DNA of 64,000 nucleotides from Burkholderiales bacterium (lineage in GTDB: Bacteria > Pseudomonadota > Gammaproteobacteria > Burkholderiales > Burkholderiaceae_C): assembly GCA_016702555.1 (NCBI GenBank), contig JADJDV010000007.1:372001-436000 (forward strand), written 5' to 3'. The position numbers and the translations under genes are program-made. The notes below the pieces were generated by a model. That model was given only the letters and a program-made list of their open reading frames with translations. It did not search any database and was not told where the DNA came from. Positions 17,929-25,531 of the stretch are shown here, piece after piece. Every line of letters starts with the position of its first letter. Position 1 is the first letter of the stretch.

Positions 17929-18585
17929 TCAGGTGGGCTGGGCCGTGACTGCACTCTTACGCGGGAGATCGATTTCCATCATGAGGTCGGTGTGCTCGTA
18001 CATGGCTGGACGCAATCGCTGGCCAAGTGACACCAAAAAGAGCTGAGCACCTTCGCGGCGGGCGAACTTCATCGCAGGCACGAAATCACTGTCACCTGTC
18101 ACAAGGACGATCACTTGCGCCTGCTTTTTCAGCGTGAGCGCGGCGATATCCATGCCGATGCGCATGTCCACGCCTTTTTGCGAAATGGCTGGGCGCAGAT
18201 CGGTGTGTTTGACGTGAAGCGTGTCGCCCTTCGCCCGTGCCAACAGGTTGGGCCTGATCGCCCAGCCCTCGAAGCTCAGCTCACCCAATCGAAGCGCGAC
18301 GAATGGCAGACGCCATAGTTGTTCGAACAGCTGCTTTGAGCGGGTGGCGACAGGCTCTAAGGCGAACTCGGTTTTTCCGCCGCCCAAGGGTTTGTCGTGT
18401 GCCGATTCCAGCGGCTGCGAGTCGTAGTAGTAAGCGCGATGCAGCCGCAACCCGCTGAGCGCTGGGTGTGCGCAGATTGCGTCTATGAGTGCGCGGAAGT
18501 CTTCGGCGGTGGCGAAGTTGGGCGGCTGTCCAAGCTTGCGCTTTGCGTAGCCCCCGTCGATGAGAATCGCGTAGCGGTTTTCCAT
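17929..18585 (-). CDS. NYN-domain (PIN-like) ribonuclease
   Basis: A 218-residue protein of the NYN/LabA (DUF88) family. Acidic residues expected for metal binding are visible: D10 in AILIDGGYAKR, the central KGVDMRIGMDIAALT, and VTGDSDFVPAMKFARREG (GDSDF). NYN domains are predicted RNases, some in RNA processing and some in defence contexts (known for the superfamily). It sits between the XRE repressor and the HTH regulator, a cargo-like position in satellites, so an anti-phage or RNA-turnover role is plausible but untested. Confidence 0.85.
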   Translation of the reverse strand: MENRYAILIDGGYAKRKLGQPPNFATAEDFRALIDAICAHPALSGLRLHRAYYYDSQPLESAHDKPLGGGKTEFALEPVATRSKQLFEQLWRLPFVALRLGELSFEGWAIRPNLLARAKGDTLHVKHTDLRPAISQKGVDMRIGMDIAALTLKKQAQVIVLVTGDSDFVPAMKFARREGAQLFLVSLGQRLRPAMYEHTDLMMEIDLPRKSAVTAQPT

Positions 18586-18760
18586 CGCCCAAAAAAGTTG
18601 GCCGCCAAACAGGTCGAAGGACTGGCCTTCTGTTACATGTCACCTGTGGGGCAGCCGTTTGTATCGATGGATATCCTACTAGACCACGCCTGTGGGTAGT
18701 GTGGATAAGTGCAAGTAAGTGCACTTGGTGTGATTACAAGCCCACATGTACCCGGCTTTG

Positions 18761-19102
18761 CTAGGGTTCGTTCGCATCATTTTCGTGTTCGTCACCGTTT
18801 TCGAGATGGTGCGCCAGGCGTGCGGGTGGGGCTTCTGGGGCTTCTTCGGCCGCCGACAGGGGGCGCGAGCTGCTGGGCGGCGGCGCCAGGTACTTGCGGT
18901 GCAGGGCGGCCAGGTCGAGCATGGCGCCAAGGTAGGCGGTCGCCCATAACGGGGCGGGGGCCAGTCCGGTCGCCCAACGGTTGACGGCAGACAGGCTCAA
19001 GCCGGTCTTGCGTGCGAAGTCGGTTTGCTTCCAGCCCAGATCAGCCAGCGCGGCGTTGAATTGCTCCGGGGTCAGGGTGGATTCGGTGGTGGTGCGGCGC
19101 AT
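18761..19102 (-). CDS. XRE-type HTH regulator
   Basis: A 113-residue protein with a helix-turn-helix at residues 12-45 (FNAALADLGWKQTDFARKTGLSLSAVNRWATG). A segment with LGAMLDLAALHRKYLA follows, then an acidic, disordered tail rich in Pro, Glu and Asp. Probably a repressor of the island; a perfect 7-bp-arm palindrome lies 45 bp upstream (19147-19166). The strand agrees with the rest of the island genes. Confidence 0.8.
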   Translation of the reverse strand: MRRTTTESTLTPEQFNAALADLGWKQTDFARKTGLSLSAVNRWATGLAPAPLWATAYLGAMLDLAALHRKYLAPPPSSSRPLSAAEEAPEAPPARLAHHLENGDEHENDANEP

Positions 19103-19146
19103 AGATCAATGATAGTCGCTTGCTTAAAGCCGCACAATAGGATTTA

Positions 19147-19166
19147 TATAAAGGCTTTACTTTATA
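19147..19166. promoter_or_regulatory. Operator-like palindrome upstream of the XRE gene
   Basis: TATAAAG and its perfect complement CTTTATA separated by GCTTTA, in an A/T-rich promoter region. A wider TAAAGCC/GGCTTTA pair overlaps. Probable autoregulatory site. Confidence 0.5.
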
Positions 19167-19557
19167 CGATGACCATTATGTTAACAAGACGCTCAGGATG
19201 GGTGCTTTTTTAGGCTTAGCCTATCGACGGCTGTAGATGGCGTCATTGCTGGATTCGGCGCTATCGTTTCGATAACAAATGCCCCTTGGGGCTCGAAAAA
19301 CAAGCACTTTCGTCACGTTATGCGGCAGATCGTACACCCGCACGCGATGGCGCAGCCTATCACGGTGAGCGGCCTCGCAGGGCTCCAAGGGAAGGGCTCT
19401 TTCGCGCTCGCTTCCGCATGAGTGCGTGTGCGTGGGCAGGTCTGGCCGGCGGTGGCGGCGGCCGGGAGCAGGTGGGATCAGCCGAAAGCAGGGGCGGCCG
19501 GGCCGATGTGTGAGAAGAATGAATGAATGAATGAAAGATTCTTCTCTTACTCTCATA

Positions 19558-19599
19558 TGCTCCCGCTTTGCTCCCGGAATGCTCCCGCTTTGATCCCGG
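19558..19599. repeat. Iteron-like cluster, right side (inverted relative to left)
   Basis: TGCTCCCGC (19558), TGCTCCCGG (19569), TGCTCCCGC (19580) and TGATCCCGG (19591) at an 11-bp period, i.e. one helical turn. These are the complements of the left CCGGGAGCA and ACCGGGATCA words. Confidence 0.55.
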
Positions 19600-19707
19600 T
19601 ATGAAATCGGCCTCAAACCCACGCCAGTGCTGGATTCCTTGCTATATGTCCACGGTGTCCCGGTCGGTTTGCTGTTTTCCGGGCGGATGAAAACCGAAAC
19701 GAACATG

Positions 19708-19728
19708 AAAAAGGGGCCAATTGGCCCC
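19708..19728 (-). terminator. Terminator of the integrase gene
   Basis: On the minus strand, a GGGGCC/GGCCCC stem with an AATT loop followed by five T, 23 bp after the int stop. Confidence 0.85.
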
Positions 19729-19750
19729 GTCTGGTGGTCTTGTGCAGCGC

Positions 19751-21049
19751 CTACGCGGCGGCGCTGCGGCGGATCGGCACCACGTTGGAGCTGGTGCGCA
19801 GTTCGTCCAGGTAGTCCGCCCAGGCTTGCAGCATGGTGCGGCGCTGGGCCAGGAACTGAGTGCGGTTGTAGGCGCGGCCGTTGGCATCCTTCACCGCGTG
19901 GGCGAGCTGGGCTTCGATCACGTCCGGGTCGGCGCCCAGGCGCTCATGCAGGATGGTGCGGGCGGTGGCGCGAAAGCCGTGGCCGGTCATCTCATCCTGC
20001 GTGCTGTAGCCCATGCGGCGCAACGCGGCATTGATGGTGCCGTTGCTCATGGGGCGTTCGTGATCGCGCTCGCCTCGGAACACGTAGCGCCCGCCGCCGG
20101 TCAGCGGCTGCACCTCGCGCAATAGCTCTATGGCCTGGCGCGCCAGGGGCACGGCATGCGGCGGCCCGTTGAGCTTGCCGTCCTTGCGGCGCTTCATACG
20201 GGCGGGGGCGATCTGCCAGGTGGCGGCGTCAAGGTCGAATTCGTCCCAGGTGGCGGCGCGCAGCTCGCCGGGGCGCAGCATCATCATGGGTGCGAGCTGT
20301 AGGGCGGTGCGCACCACCAGCGTGCCGGTGTAGCCCTCGATCGCGCGCAGCAGCCCGGCCAGCTCGCCCGGGTCGGTGATGGCGGCCATGTGTCGTTTGA
20401 CGGGCTTGCGCAGCGCATCGCGAAGGTCGCGCGTGGGGTCGCTGTCGGCTTGGCCGGTGGCCACGGCGTAACGAAAAGCCTGGCTGCAACTGTCCTTGGC
20501 GCGATGGGCGGTTTCGACGGCGCCGCGCGCCTCGATGCGGCGGAACACGGCCAGTAGCTCGGGCGGCGTGAGCTGGCGGATCGGCCGCGCACCGATCCAG
20601 GGGAAGACGTCGTTCTCAAGCCGGCGGATCACCTTGTCTGCATGGCTTTCCGCCCAGTCATCGCGGCGCACGGCAAACCAGTCGCGCGCCACGTGCTCGA
20701 ACGTGCCCGGCAGCGGGCCGCCGGCTGCGGCGGCTTGCGCGGCTTCGCGGGCACGGATGGCCGCGTCCTTGTCAGCCTGGCGCTGTTCGCTGGGGTCGAT
20801 CCCGGCCGCCACCGACTGGCGGGCCACGTCGGCTTTCTCACGCGCCAGTTTGATGCTTGTCGCCGGGTAGGTGCCAAGGGAAAGCGTCTTCCGCCGGCCG
20901 TTGATCGCGTAGTCGAGCCGCCAGCCGTGCGAGCCGCCCTTGACGAACAGCAGCAGGTACAGCCCGCCGCCATCGGTCAGGCGCTTGCGTGGATCACCGG
21001 GCTTGATGCTGCGGATGGTGGTGTCGGAGAGGGGAAGCGGGCGCGTCAT
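19751..21049 (-). CDS. Tyrosine-type site-specific integrase (P4 family)
   Basis: A 432-residue integrase. The N-terminal DUF4102 arm-binding domain (DTTIRSIKPGDPRKRLTDGGGL, then RRKTLSLGTYPATSIKLAR) is characteristic of P4/CP4-type integrases. Catalytic residues are R259 (MLRPGELR), H357-xx-R360 (GHGFRATAR), H384 and the nucleophile Y394 (GRAYNRTQF). The start at 21049 is supported by the family N-terminus; upstream codons run into arm-site repeats. It lies at the right end, reading inward, and should catalyse recombination at the tRNA-Met 3' end. Confidence 0.95.
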   Translation of the reverse strand: MTRPLPLSDTTIRSIKPGDPRKRLTDGGGLYLLLFVKGGSHGWRLDYAINGRRKTLSLGTYPATSIKLAREKADVARQSVAAGIDPSEQRQADKDAAIRAREAAQAAAAGGPLPGTFEHVARDWFAVRRDDWAESHADKVIRRLENDVFPWIGARPIRQLTPPELLAVFRRIEARGAVETAHRAKDSCSQAFRYAVATGQADSDPTRDLRDALRKPVKRHMAAITDPGELAGLLRAIEGYTGTLVVRTALQLAPMMMLRPGELRAATWDEFDLDAATWQIAPARMKRRKDGKLNGPPHAVPLARQAIELLREVQPLTGGGRYVFRGERDHERPMSNGTINAALRRMGYSTQDEMTGHGFRATARTILHERLGADPDVIEAQLAHAVKDANGRAYNRTQFLAQRRTMLQAWADYLDELRTSSNVVPIRRSAAA

Positions 21050-21070
21050 GCAGTAACTTTTACAGTAACT
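21049..21070. repeat. Integrase arm-type sites at the int start
   Basis: TGCAGTAACTT (21049-21059) and ACAGTAACT (21062-21070) overlap the int start codon, suggesting that integrase binding also represses its own gene. Confidence 0.55.
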
Positions 21071-21147
21071 CGCGCAGTAGGGAAAGCGGAAACCTAGCAT
21101 TCATGCGGGTTTCAAGCGATCTTTGTATAGTACCTACCCCAGATGGC

Positions 21148-21276
21148 GTTCCGCATAAGTGCGTGGACGTGCGAAAGGCCCTAAGAATCAACATCTTAGG
21201 GCCTTTTTCATTTCCGCATGAGTGCAGTCACTTCCGCATGAAGCCGGTCGATCGTGCAGTAACTTTTACAGTAACT
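21148..21276. repeat. Right attachment-region direct repeat (attR side)
   Basis: Near-identical to 10379-10507 (127 of 129 positions). Preceded by ACCTACC and CCAGATG, words also at the tRNA 3' end and left junction. Includes TGCAGTCACTT (21223) and TGCAGTAACTT (21255). Confidence 0.85.
21174..21208 (+). terminator. Second copy of the 13-bp-stem terminator
   Basis: Identical to the terminator after tRNA-Met, carried within the right direct repeat. It would also separate the island from the convergent cfa gene. Confidence 0.8.
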
Positions 21277-21329
21277 CGACAGCCGCTATCAATGCCGTGG
21301 TGACTCTCCCCTGCGGCACGAGGCATGGC

Positions 21330-22583
21330 TCAGCGCCCCCGCTCATACACCCACTCGCGCGACCACGGCAGGCTGCTGGCGGTCTGGCCGGCGCGGCGGC
21401 ACAGCACCTGGAACAGCGAAATCTCGTCGTGCTCGAAGGCCCACTGGCTGCCGACCAGGTACATGCGCCAGATGCGCCAGGTTTTCTCGGGCACCAGCGA
21501 TTTCAGCCGCTCACCCTTGGCCTCGAAGTTTTCGCTCCAGTGCTGCAGGGTGCGCGCGTAGTGGCGGCGCAGGCTCTCGATGTCGAAAGGCTCCAGGCCA
21601 CCTTCCTGCAGCGTCGTCAGCACGGTGCCGATGTGGGGCAGCTCGCCTTGCGGGAACACGTAGCGGTCGATGAAGCGACCGCCGCCGTGGCGGGTTTCGC
21701 CGTTGTCCGGGTCGGTCGAGGTGATGCCGTGGTTGAGCGCCCAGCCGCCGGGCGCCAGCAGGTCGCGGATGATGCGGAAGTAGCTGCTGAGGTTCCTCAG
21801 CCCGACGTGCTCGATCATGCCGACGCTGGTGATGCGGTCGAACGGGCCCTGGATGTCGCGGTAGTCCTGCAGGCGGATCTCGATGCGGTCCTGCAGGCCG
21901 GCGGCGCGCACGCGCGCGGTGGCTTCGTCGAACTGGTTCTGCGACAGCGTGATGCCGACGCAGCGCGCGCCGAACTGCTGCGCTGCGCGCAGCACCAGCG
22001 CGCCCCAGCCGCAGCCGATGTCGAGCAGGCGCTGTTCGGGCTGCAGGCGCAGCTTGGTCAGGATGTGGTCGATCTTCTTGCGCTGCGCCTCGGCCAGGGT
22101 TTCGTCGCCGTGCTCGAAGTAGGCGCAGGAATACACCATGGCCGGGTCCAGCCACTCGGCGTAGAAGGCGTTGGAGACGTCGTAGTGGTACTGCACGGCC
22201 TCGCGGTCGACGGCGCGCGTGTGGCTGACGGCATCGGCCATGCGGTGGGCGATGCGCTGCACCCAGCCGGGTTCGCCGCCGTCCGCCGTGCCGGTCTCGG
22301 CCAGGCGGATCGCCAACTCCATGATGTCTTGTGCGCTGCCGCTGACGTCGATGTGGCCTTCGACGTAGGCGCGGCCCAGGTGGTCGAGCGAGGGGCGGAG
22401 CAGGGCGGCGACACCGGCGGCGTCGCGCACGTCGATCAGGACGCGCGGCTGCTCGAAGTTGCCCAGGCGCAGGCCGCTGCCGCCTTGCCAGCGCACCACC
22501 AGCGGCAGGTCGATGCGCTGGCGCAGGCGCTCGGCCCAGGGTTGCAGGACGGAATCAAAGGGTGGGGTGGTGGACAATCGCAT
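21330..22583 (-). CDS. cfa: Cyclopropane-fatty-acyl-phospholipid synthase
   Basis: A 417-residue SAM-dependent methyltransferase that adds a methylene bridge across double bonds of membrane phospholipid acyl chains. The AdoMet motif LLDIGCGWGALVLRAAQQFG, the upstream VQYHYDVSNAFYAEWLDPAMVYSCAYF signature of the Cfa family, and GMIEHVGLRNLSSYF are all intact. Length fits (about 380-420). The start at 22583 (MRLSTTPPF) is family-like. Soluble, membrane-associated. It faces the right end of the island, from which it is separated by a terminator. Confidence 0.95.
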   Translation of the reverse strand: MRLSTTPPFDSVLQPWAERLRQRIDLPLVVRWQGGSGLRLGNFEQPRVLIDVRDAAGVAALLRPSLDHLGRAYVEGHIDVSGSAQDIMELAIRLAETGTADGGEPGWVQRIAHRMADAVSHTRAVDREAVQYHYDVSNAFYAEWLDPAMVYSCAYFEHGDETLAEAQRKKIDHILTKLRLQPEQRLLDIGCGWGALVLRAAQQFGARCVGITLSQNQFDEATARVRAAGLQDRIEIRLQDYRDIQGPFDRITSVGMIEHVGLRNLSSYFRIIRDLLAPGGWALNHGITSTDPDNGETRHGGGRFIDRYVFPQGELPHIGTVLTTLQEGGLEPFDIESLRRHYARTLQHWSENFEAKGERLKSLVPEKTWRIWRMYLVGSQWAFEHDEISLFQVLCRRAGQTASSLPWSREWVYERGR

Positions 22584-22788
22584 CGCCGTCCAGGCTCCTT
22601 GCGTACAAGGCGCGGCGGCACGAAAGAATGGCCGCGGCGCGGTCAATCGAGTCGAATCTGCATGATTCAGGTTGACTGTGTGATATTCGGACGGATGTTG
22701 CTGTAGGACGGAAGCGCATCCGGGTGCGCGCCAAAGCGGAACCTGCGCCGCTCAGGCGGCTCCTACCTTGTTGATTCGTTCTTTTCTC

Positions 22789-25029
22789 ATGATGTTGTTA
22801 CGCGCACTTACCACCTGTCTTGCCGCCTTGCTCCTGGCAGCGGCGGGTGTTCTGCCGGCGTCGGCCCAGGCGCAGTCATCGGCCCGCGCCGAGGTGCGCA
22901 CCGACCAGGTGCGCGCCACGCTGCTGGCGCATGCGCCGCAGGGCGTGCCGGTCGGCCTGGCGCCAGAGGCCGCGGCTGGCCAGCCGGTCTGGGTCGGGCT
23001 GCAGCTTGAGCACCACCCCGACTGGCACACCTACTGGAAGAACCCCGGCGATTCGGGCCTGCCGACCGAGTTGGAATGGACGCTGCCGGCCGGCGTGATG
23101 ACGGGCGACATCGCCTGGCCGCTGCCCAAGCTGATCCCGATCGGGCACCTGGCCAACTACGGCTACGAGGGCACGGTGCTGCTGCCGGTGCCGCTGATCA
23201 TCACGCCCGAATACAAGCCGGGGCCATTGGCCGATGCCATGGACATCAAGCTGAAGGCGACCTGGCTGGCCTGCCGGCAGGAGTGCATTCCGCAGGACGG
23301 CGAGTTCACGCTGCGGCTGCCGCTGGCCAGTTCCACGGCCCTGCACGGTGCGGCCTTCGAGGCGGCGCTGCAAAGCCAGCCGGCGCCGCTGCCGGGCGCG
23401 CACAGCGTCGAGCTGCAGGACGGGGGCCGGCGCCTGGCGGTGCGCGTGACCGGCCTGCCGGCCGCCGTGCACGGGCAGACGCTGGCGCTGTTTCCGGAAA
23501 CGCCGCACGTCATCGTCACCGCCGCCACGCCGGCCCAGCCGGGTGAGGCGCTGGGTGAGCGCAGCTGGCGCCAGGGCTGGGATGGCGCGGTGTGGACCGC
23601 CGATCTGCCGGTCTCGGCCGACCGCGCCGACAGCCCGGCGATGATGCCGCTGGTGCTGGTGGCCGGCGATCGAGGCTGGCGCGCCGAGGCGCCGGTGGCG
23701 GGCAACTGGCCGGCGATCGCGCCGGTGTCCTCGGTCTCGCCGGCGCTGGAGGCGGCGCTGCGCGCCAACGCCGCCGCCGGCATGGGCGCGGGCGGCGCGC
23801 TCACGACCCAGGCGGTGCCGACGGCGACCTTCCTGCTGGCGCTGCTGGGCGCGCTGGTCGGTGGCCTGATCCTCAACCTGATGCCCTGCGTGTTCCCGAT
23901 CCTGGCGATCAAGGTGCTGGGTTTCACGCGCCACGCGCATGAGCGGCGCGCGCACCGCGTCAGCGGCCTGGCGTATACCGCCGGCGTGGTGCTGTCCTTC
24001 CTGGCGCTGGGCGCGCTGATGCTGGCGCTGCGTGCGGCCGGGCAGCAGCTCGGCTGGGGCTTTCAGCTGCAGTCGCCGGCGGTGGTGGCGGCGCTGACGG
24101 TGTTGTTCACGGTGATCGGCCTGAACCTGGCGGGTGTGTTCGAGTTCGGCCAGTTCGTGCCCAGCCGCGCCGCCACGCTGGAAGCCCGGCACCCCACGGT
24201 CAATTCCTTCCTCACCGGCATGCTGGCGGTGGCCGTGGCCTCGCCCTGCACGGCGCCGTTCATGGGCGCCTCGCTGGGCCTGGCGGTGGGTCTGCCGGCG
24301 CTGCAGGCGCTGGCGGTGTTCGGCGCCATCGGCTTCGGCATGGCGCTGCCCTATCTGGCGGCCAGCTGGTGGCCGGCGGTGGCGCGCCTGCTGCCCAAAC
24401 CCGGCATGTGGATGGACACCTTCAAGAAGTTCATGGCCTTTCCCATGTTCGGCACCGCGGTCTGGCTGCTGTGGGTGCTGGGCCAGCAGACCGGCATCGA
24501 CGGCGCCGGCGCGCTGCTGGCGCTGCTGGTGGCGCTCGCGCTGGTGCTGTGGGCGCTGGGCTTGCGCGGCCGCTCGCGCCTGCTGCTGGCTTCCGTCGCG
24601 CTGGTCGTGGGCGGCTTTCTGGCGGTGGCCATTGGCCCCAACGTGATCAAGGCGGCGATTCCGTCGGCGCTGGCCGCCGCCGAGCCGGGCGCGCGCTGGC
24701 AGCCCTGGTCGCCCGAGCGCGTGCAGACGGCGCTGGGCGATGGCCGGCCGGTGTTCGTCGATTTCACCGCCGCCTGGTGCGTGACCTGCCAGTACAACAA
24801 GAAGACCACGCTGGCCAACGATGAGGTGCTGCAGGCCATGGATGGGGCCAAGGTGCAGACCTTCCGCGCCGACTGGACCCGGCGCGACGCCGCCATCACG
24901 GCCGAACTGACCCGGCTTGGCCGCAGCGGCGTGCCGGTCTACCTGTTGCAGGCGCCCGGCAAGCCGCCCATCGTGCTGAGCGAGATCCTGAGCGTGGCCG
25001 ATGTGAAGGACGCGCTCAGCCGCCTGTAA
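22789..25029 (+). CDS. dsbD: DsbD-family thiol:disulfide interchange protein
   Basis: A 746-residue membrane protein that carries reducing power from cytoplasmic thioredoxin to periplasmic DsbC-type proteins. After a signal peptide (to about ASAQA) comes a periplasmic DsbD-alpha-like domain with a cysteine pair (ACRQECIP). The membrane core (about residues 350-620) has the conserved half-sites NLMPCVFPILAIKVLGF and VASPCTAPFMGASLG. The C-terminal thioredoxin-like domain has AWCVTCQYN near residue 664. It is the likely partner of the DsbC-like protein at 2866. ATG 22789 (or 22792) is preferred to TTG 22768 because it gives a clean signal peptide. Confidence 0.92.
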   Translation: MMLLRALTTCLAALLLAAAGVLPASAQAQSSARAEVRTDQVRATLLAHAPQGVPVGLAPEAAAGQPVWVGLQLEHHPDWHTYWKNPGDSGLPTELEWTLPAGVMTGDIAWPLPKLIPIGHLANYGYEGTVLLPVPLIITPEYKPGPLADAMDIKLKATWLACRQECIPQDGEFTLRLPLASSTALHGAAFEAALQSQPAPLPGAHSVELQDGGRRLAVRVTGLPAAVHGQTLALFPETPHVIVTAATPAQPGEALGERSWRQGWDGAVWTADLPVSADRADSPAMMPLVLVAGDRGWRAEAPVAGNWPAIAPVSSVSPALEAALRANAAAGMGAGGALTTQAVPTATFLLALLGALVGGLILNLMPCVFPILAIKVLGFTRHAHERRAHRVSGLAYTAGVVLSFLALGALMLALRAAGQQLGWGFQLQSPAVVAALTVLFTVIGLNLAGVFEFGQFVPSRAATLEARHPTVNSFLTGMLAVAVASPCTAPFMGASLGLAVGLPALQALAVFGAIGFGMALPYLAASWWPAVARLLPKPGMWMDTFKKFMAFPMFGTAVWLLWVLGQQTGIDGAGALLALLVALALVLWALGLRGRSRLLLASVALVVGGFLAVAIGPNVIKAAIPSALAAAEPGARWQPWSPERVQTALGDGRPVFVDFTAAWCVTCQYNKKTTLANDEVLQAMDGAKVQTFRADWTRRDAAITAELTRLGRSGVPVYLLQAPGKPPIVLSEILSVADVKDALSRL

Positions 25030-25063
25030 GAATCGGCGCGCTCGACCACGCCACAATGGCGCC

Positions 25064-25498
25064 ATGAGCGTGCGCAAGCAGCGACAACATGCGCGCCGCC
25101 GCCATCTGGTGCGGCGCGGGCTGATCTATTCGCTGAGCCTGGTGGGCGCGATCCTGCTGCTGGGTGGCGTTGGCTTCTGGGGGCTCGACCCCGAAGTGCA
25201 CAGTCTTCAGGACGGGCTGTGGCTGGCCTTCACCACGGCGGCGACCGTGGGCTATGGCGACGTGGTGCCGTCAACGCCCTTGTCGCGCGCTTTTTCCGTC
25301 ATCGTCGTGCTGCTGGGTCTGGCCGTGCTGTCGCTGGTCACGGCGTCGCTGGCGGCCATCTTCGTCGAGGAAAAAGTCGAGGAAGAGGAGCGGCAGATCG
25401 AGCGCGACCTGCGGCACGAGATTCGCGGTCTGCGCCATCAGGTCGAGGCACTGCGCGCGGAGGTGCGGCACGCGCAGGGCGAGGCGAAACAGCCGTAG
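25064..25498 (+). CDS. Two-TM potassium channel (ion channel family)
   Basis: A 144-residue protein with two membrane helices (about 20-40 and 75-98) flanking a pore loop with the canonical selectivity filter TVGYGD (61-66). A C-terminal charged coiled coil follows (EEKVEEEERQIERDLRHEIRGL). It lacks an RCK/TrkA-N domain, so it should tetramerise through the coiled coil. 34 bp after the dsbD stop. Confidence 0.9.
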   Translation: MSVRKQRQHARRRHLVRRGLIYSLSLVGAILLLGGVGFWGLDPEVHSLQDGLWLAFTTAATVGYGDVVPSTPLSRAFSVIVVLLGLAVLSLVTASLAAIFVEEKVEEEERQIERDLRHEIRGLRHQVEALRAEVRHAQGEAKQP

Positions 25499-25531
25499 GG
25501 TCAAGCCAGCGCCGCGCCCCTGTCCGCGCCC

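Larger units (their letters stand above)
19103..19707. other. Gene-free stretch between XRE regulator and integrase terminator
   Basis: No convincing gene. The left 100 bp is A/T-rich and holds the palindrome at 19147-19166 and likely promoters for the leftward operon. At 19412-19428 the word TTCCGCATGAGTGCGTG repeats the start of the attachment repeats. A GAAT tandem (around 19517-19533) is framed by AGAAGAAT/ATTCTTCT. At 19558-19599 lies an inverted iteron-like cluster. Confidence 0.6.
10373..21290. mobile_element. Integrated phage-satellite-like island (PICI/P4-like), about 10.9 kb
   Basis: The island sits directly after the tRNA-Met CCA end and is bounded by 129-bp repeats (10379-10507 and 21148-21276) differing at two positions. 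It has a P4-type integrase at the far end and an AlpA-type regulator, and all its genes run leftward. The order int, regulators, NYN nuclease, HTH, structured RNA, RadC-like, AlpA, primase-helicase, HTH packaging-like protein is the hallmark set of PICI/P4 satellites. No capsid, tail, large terminase, lysis, relaxase or T4SS genes are seen. Both ends carry CCGGGAGCA-type repeats that could be replication iterons. Identification as a satellite is inference from content. Confidence 0.75.

Noticed and set aside
19221..19706. 161-codon minus-strand open frame between the XRE regulator and the integrase
   Set aside because: Low-complexity, Arg/Pro/Ser-rich translation without domain, runs through iteron-like repeats and the GAAT tandem, and lacks a ribosome-binding site.
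10373..21290. Integrative conjugative element or complete prophage
   Set aside because: No relaxase, T4SS, coupling protein, capsid, portal, tail, large terminase or lysis gene was found among the island frames.
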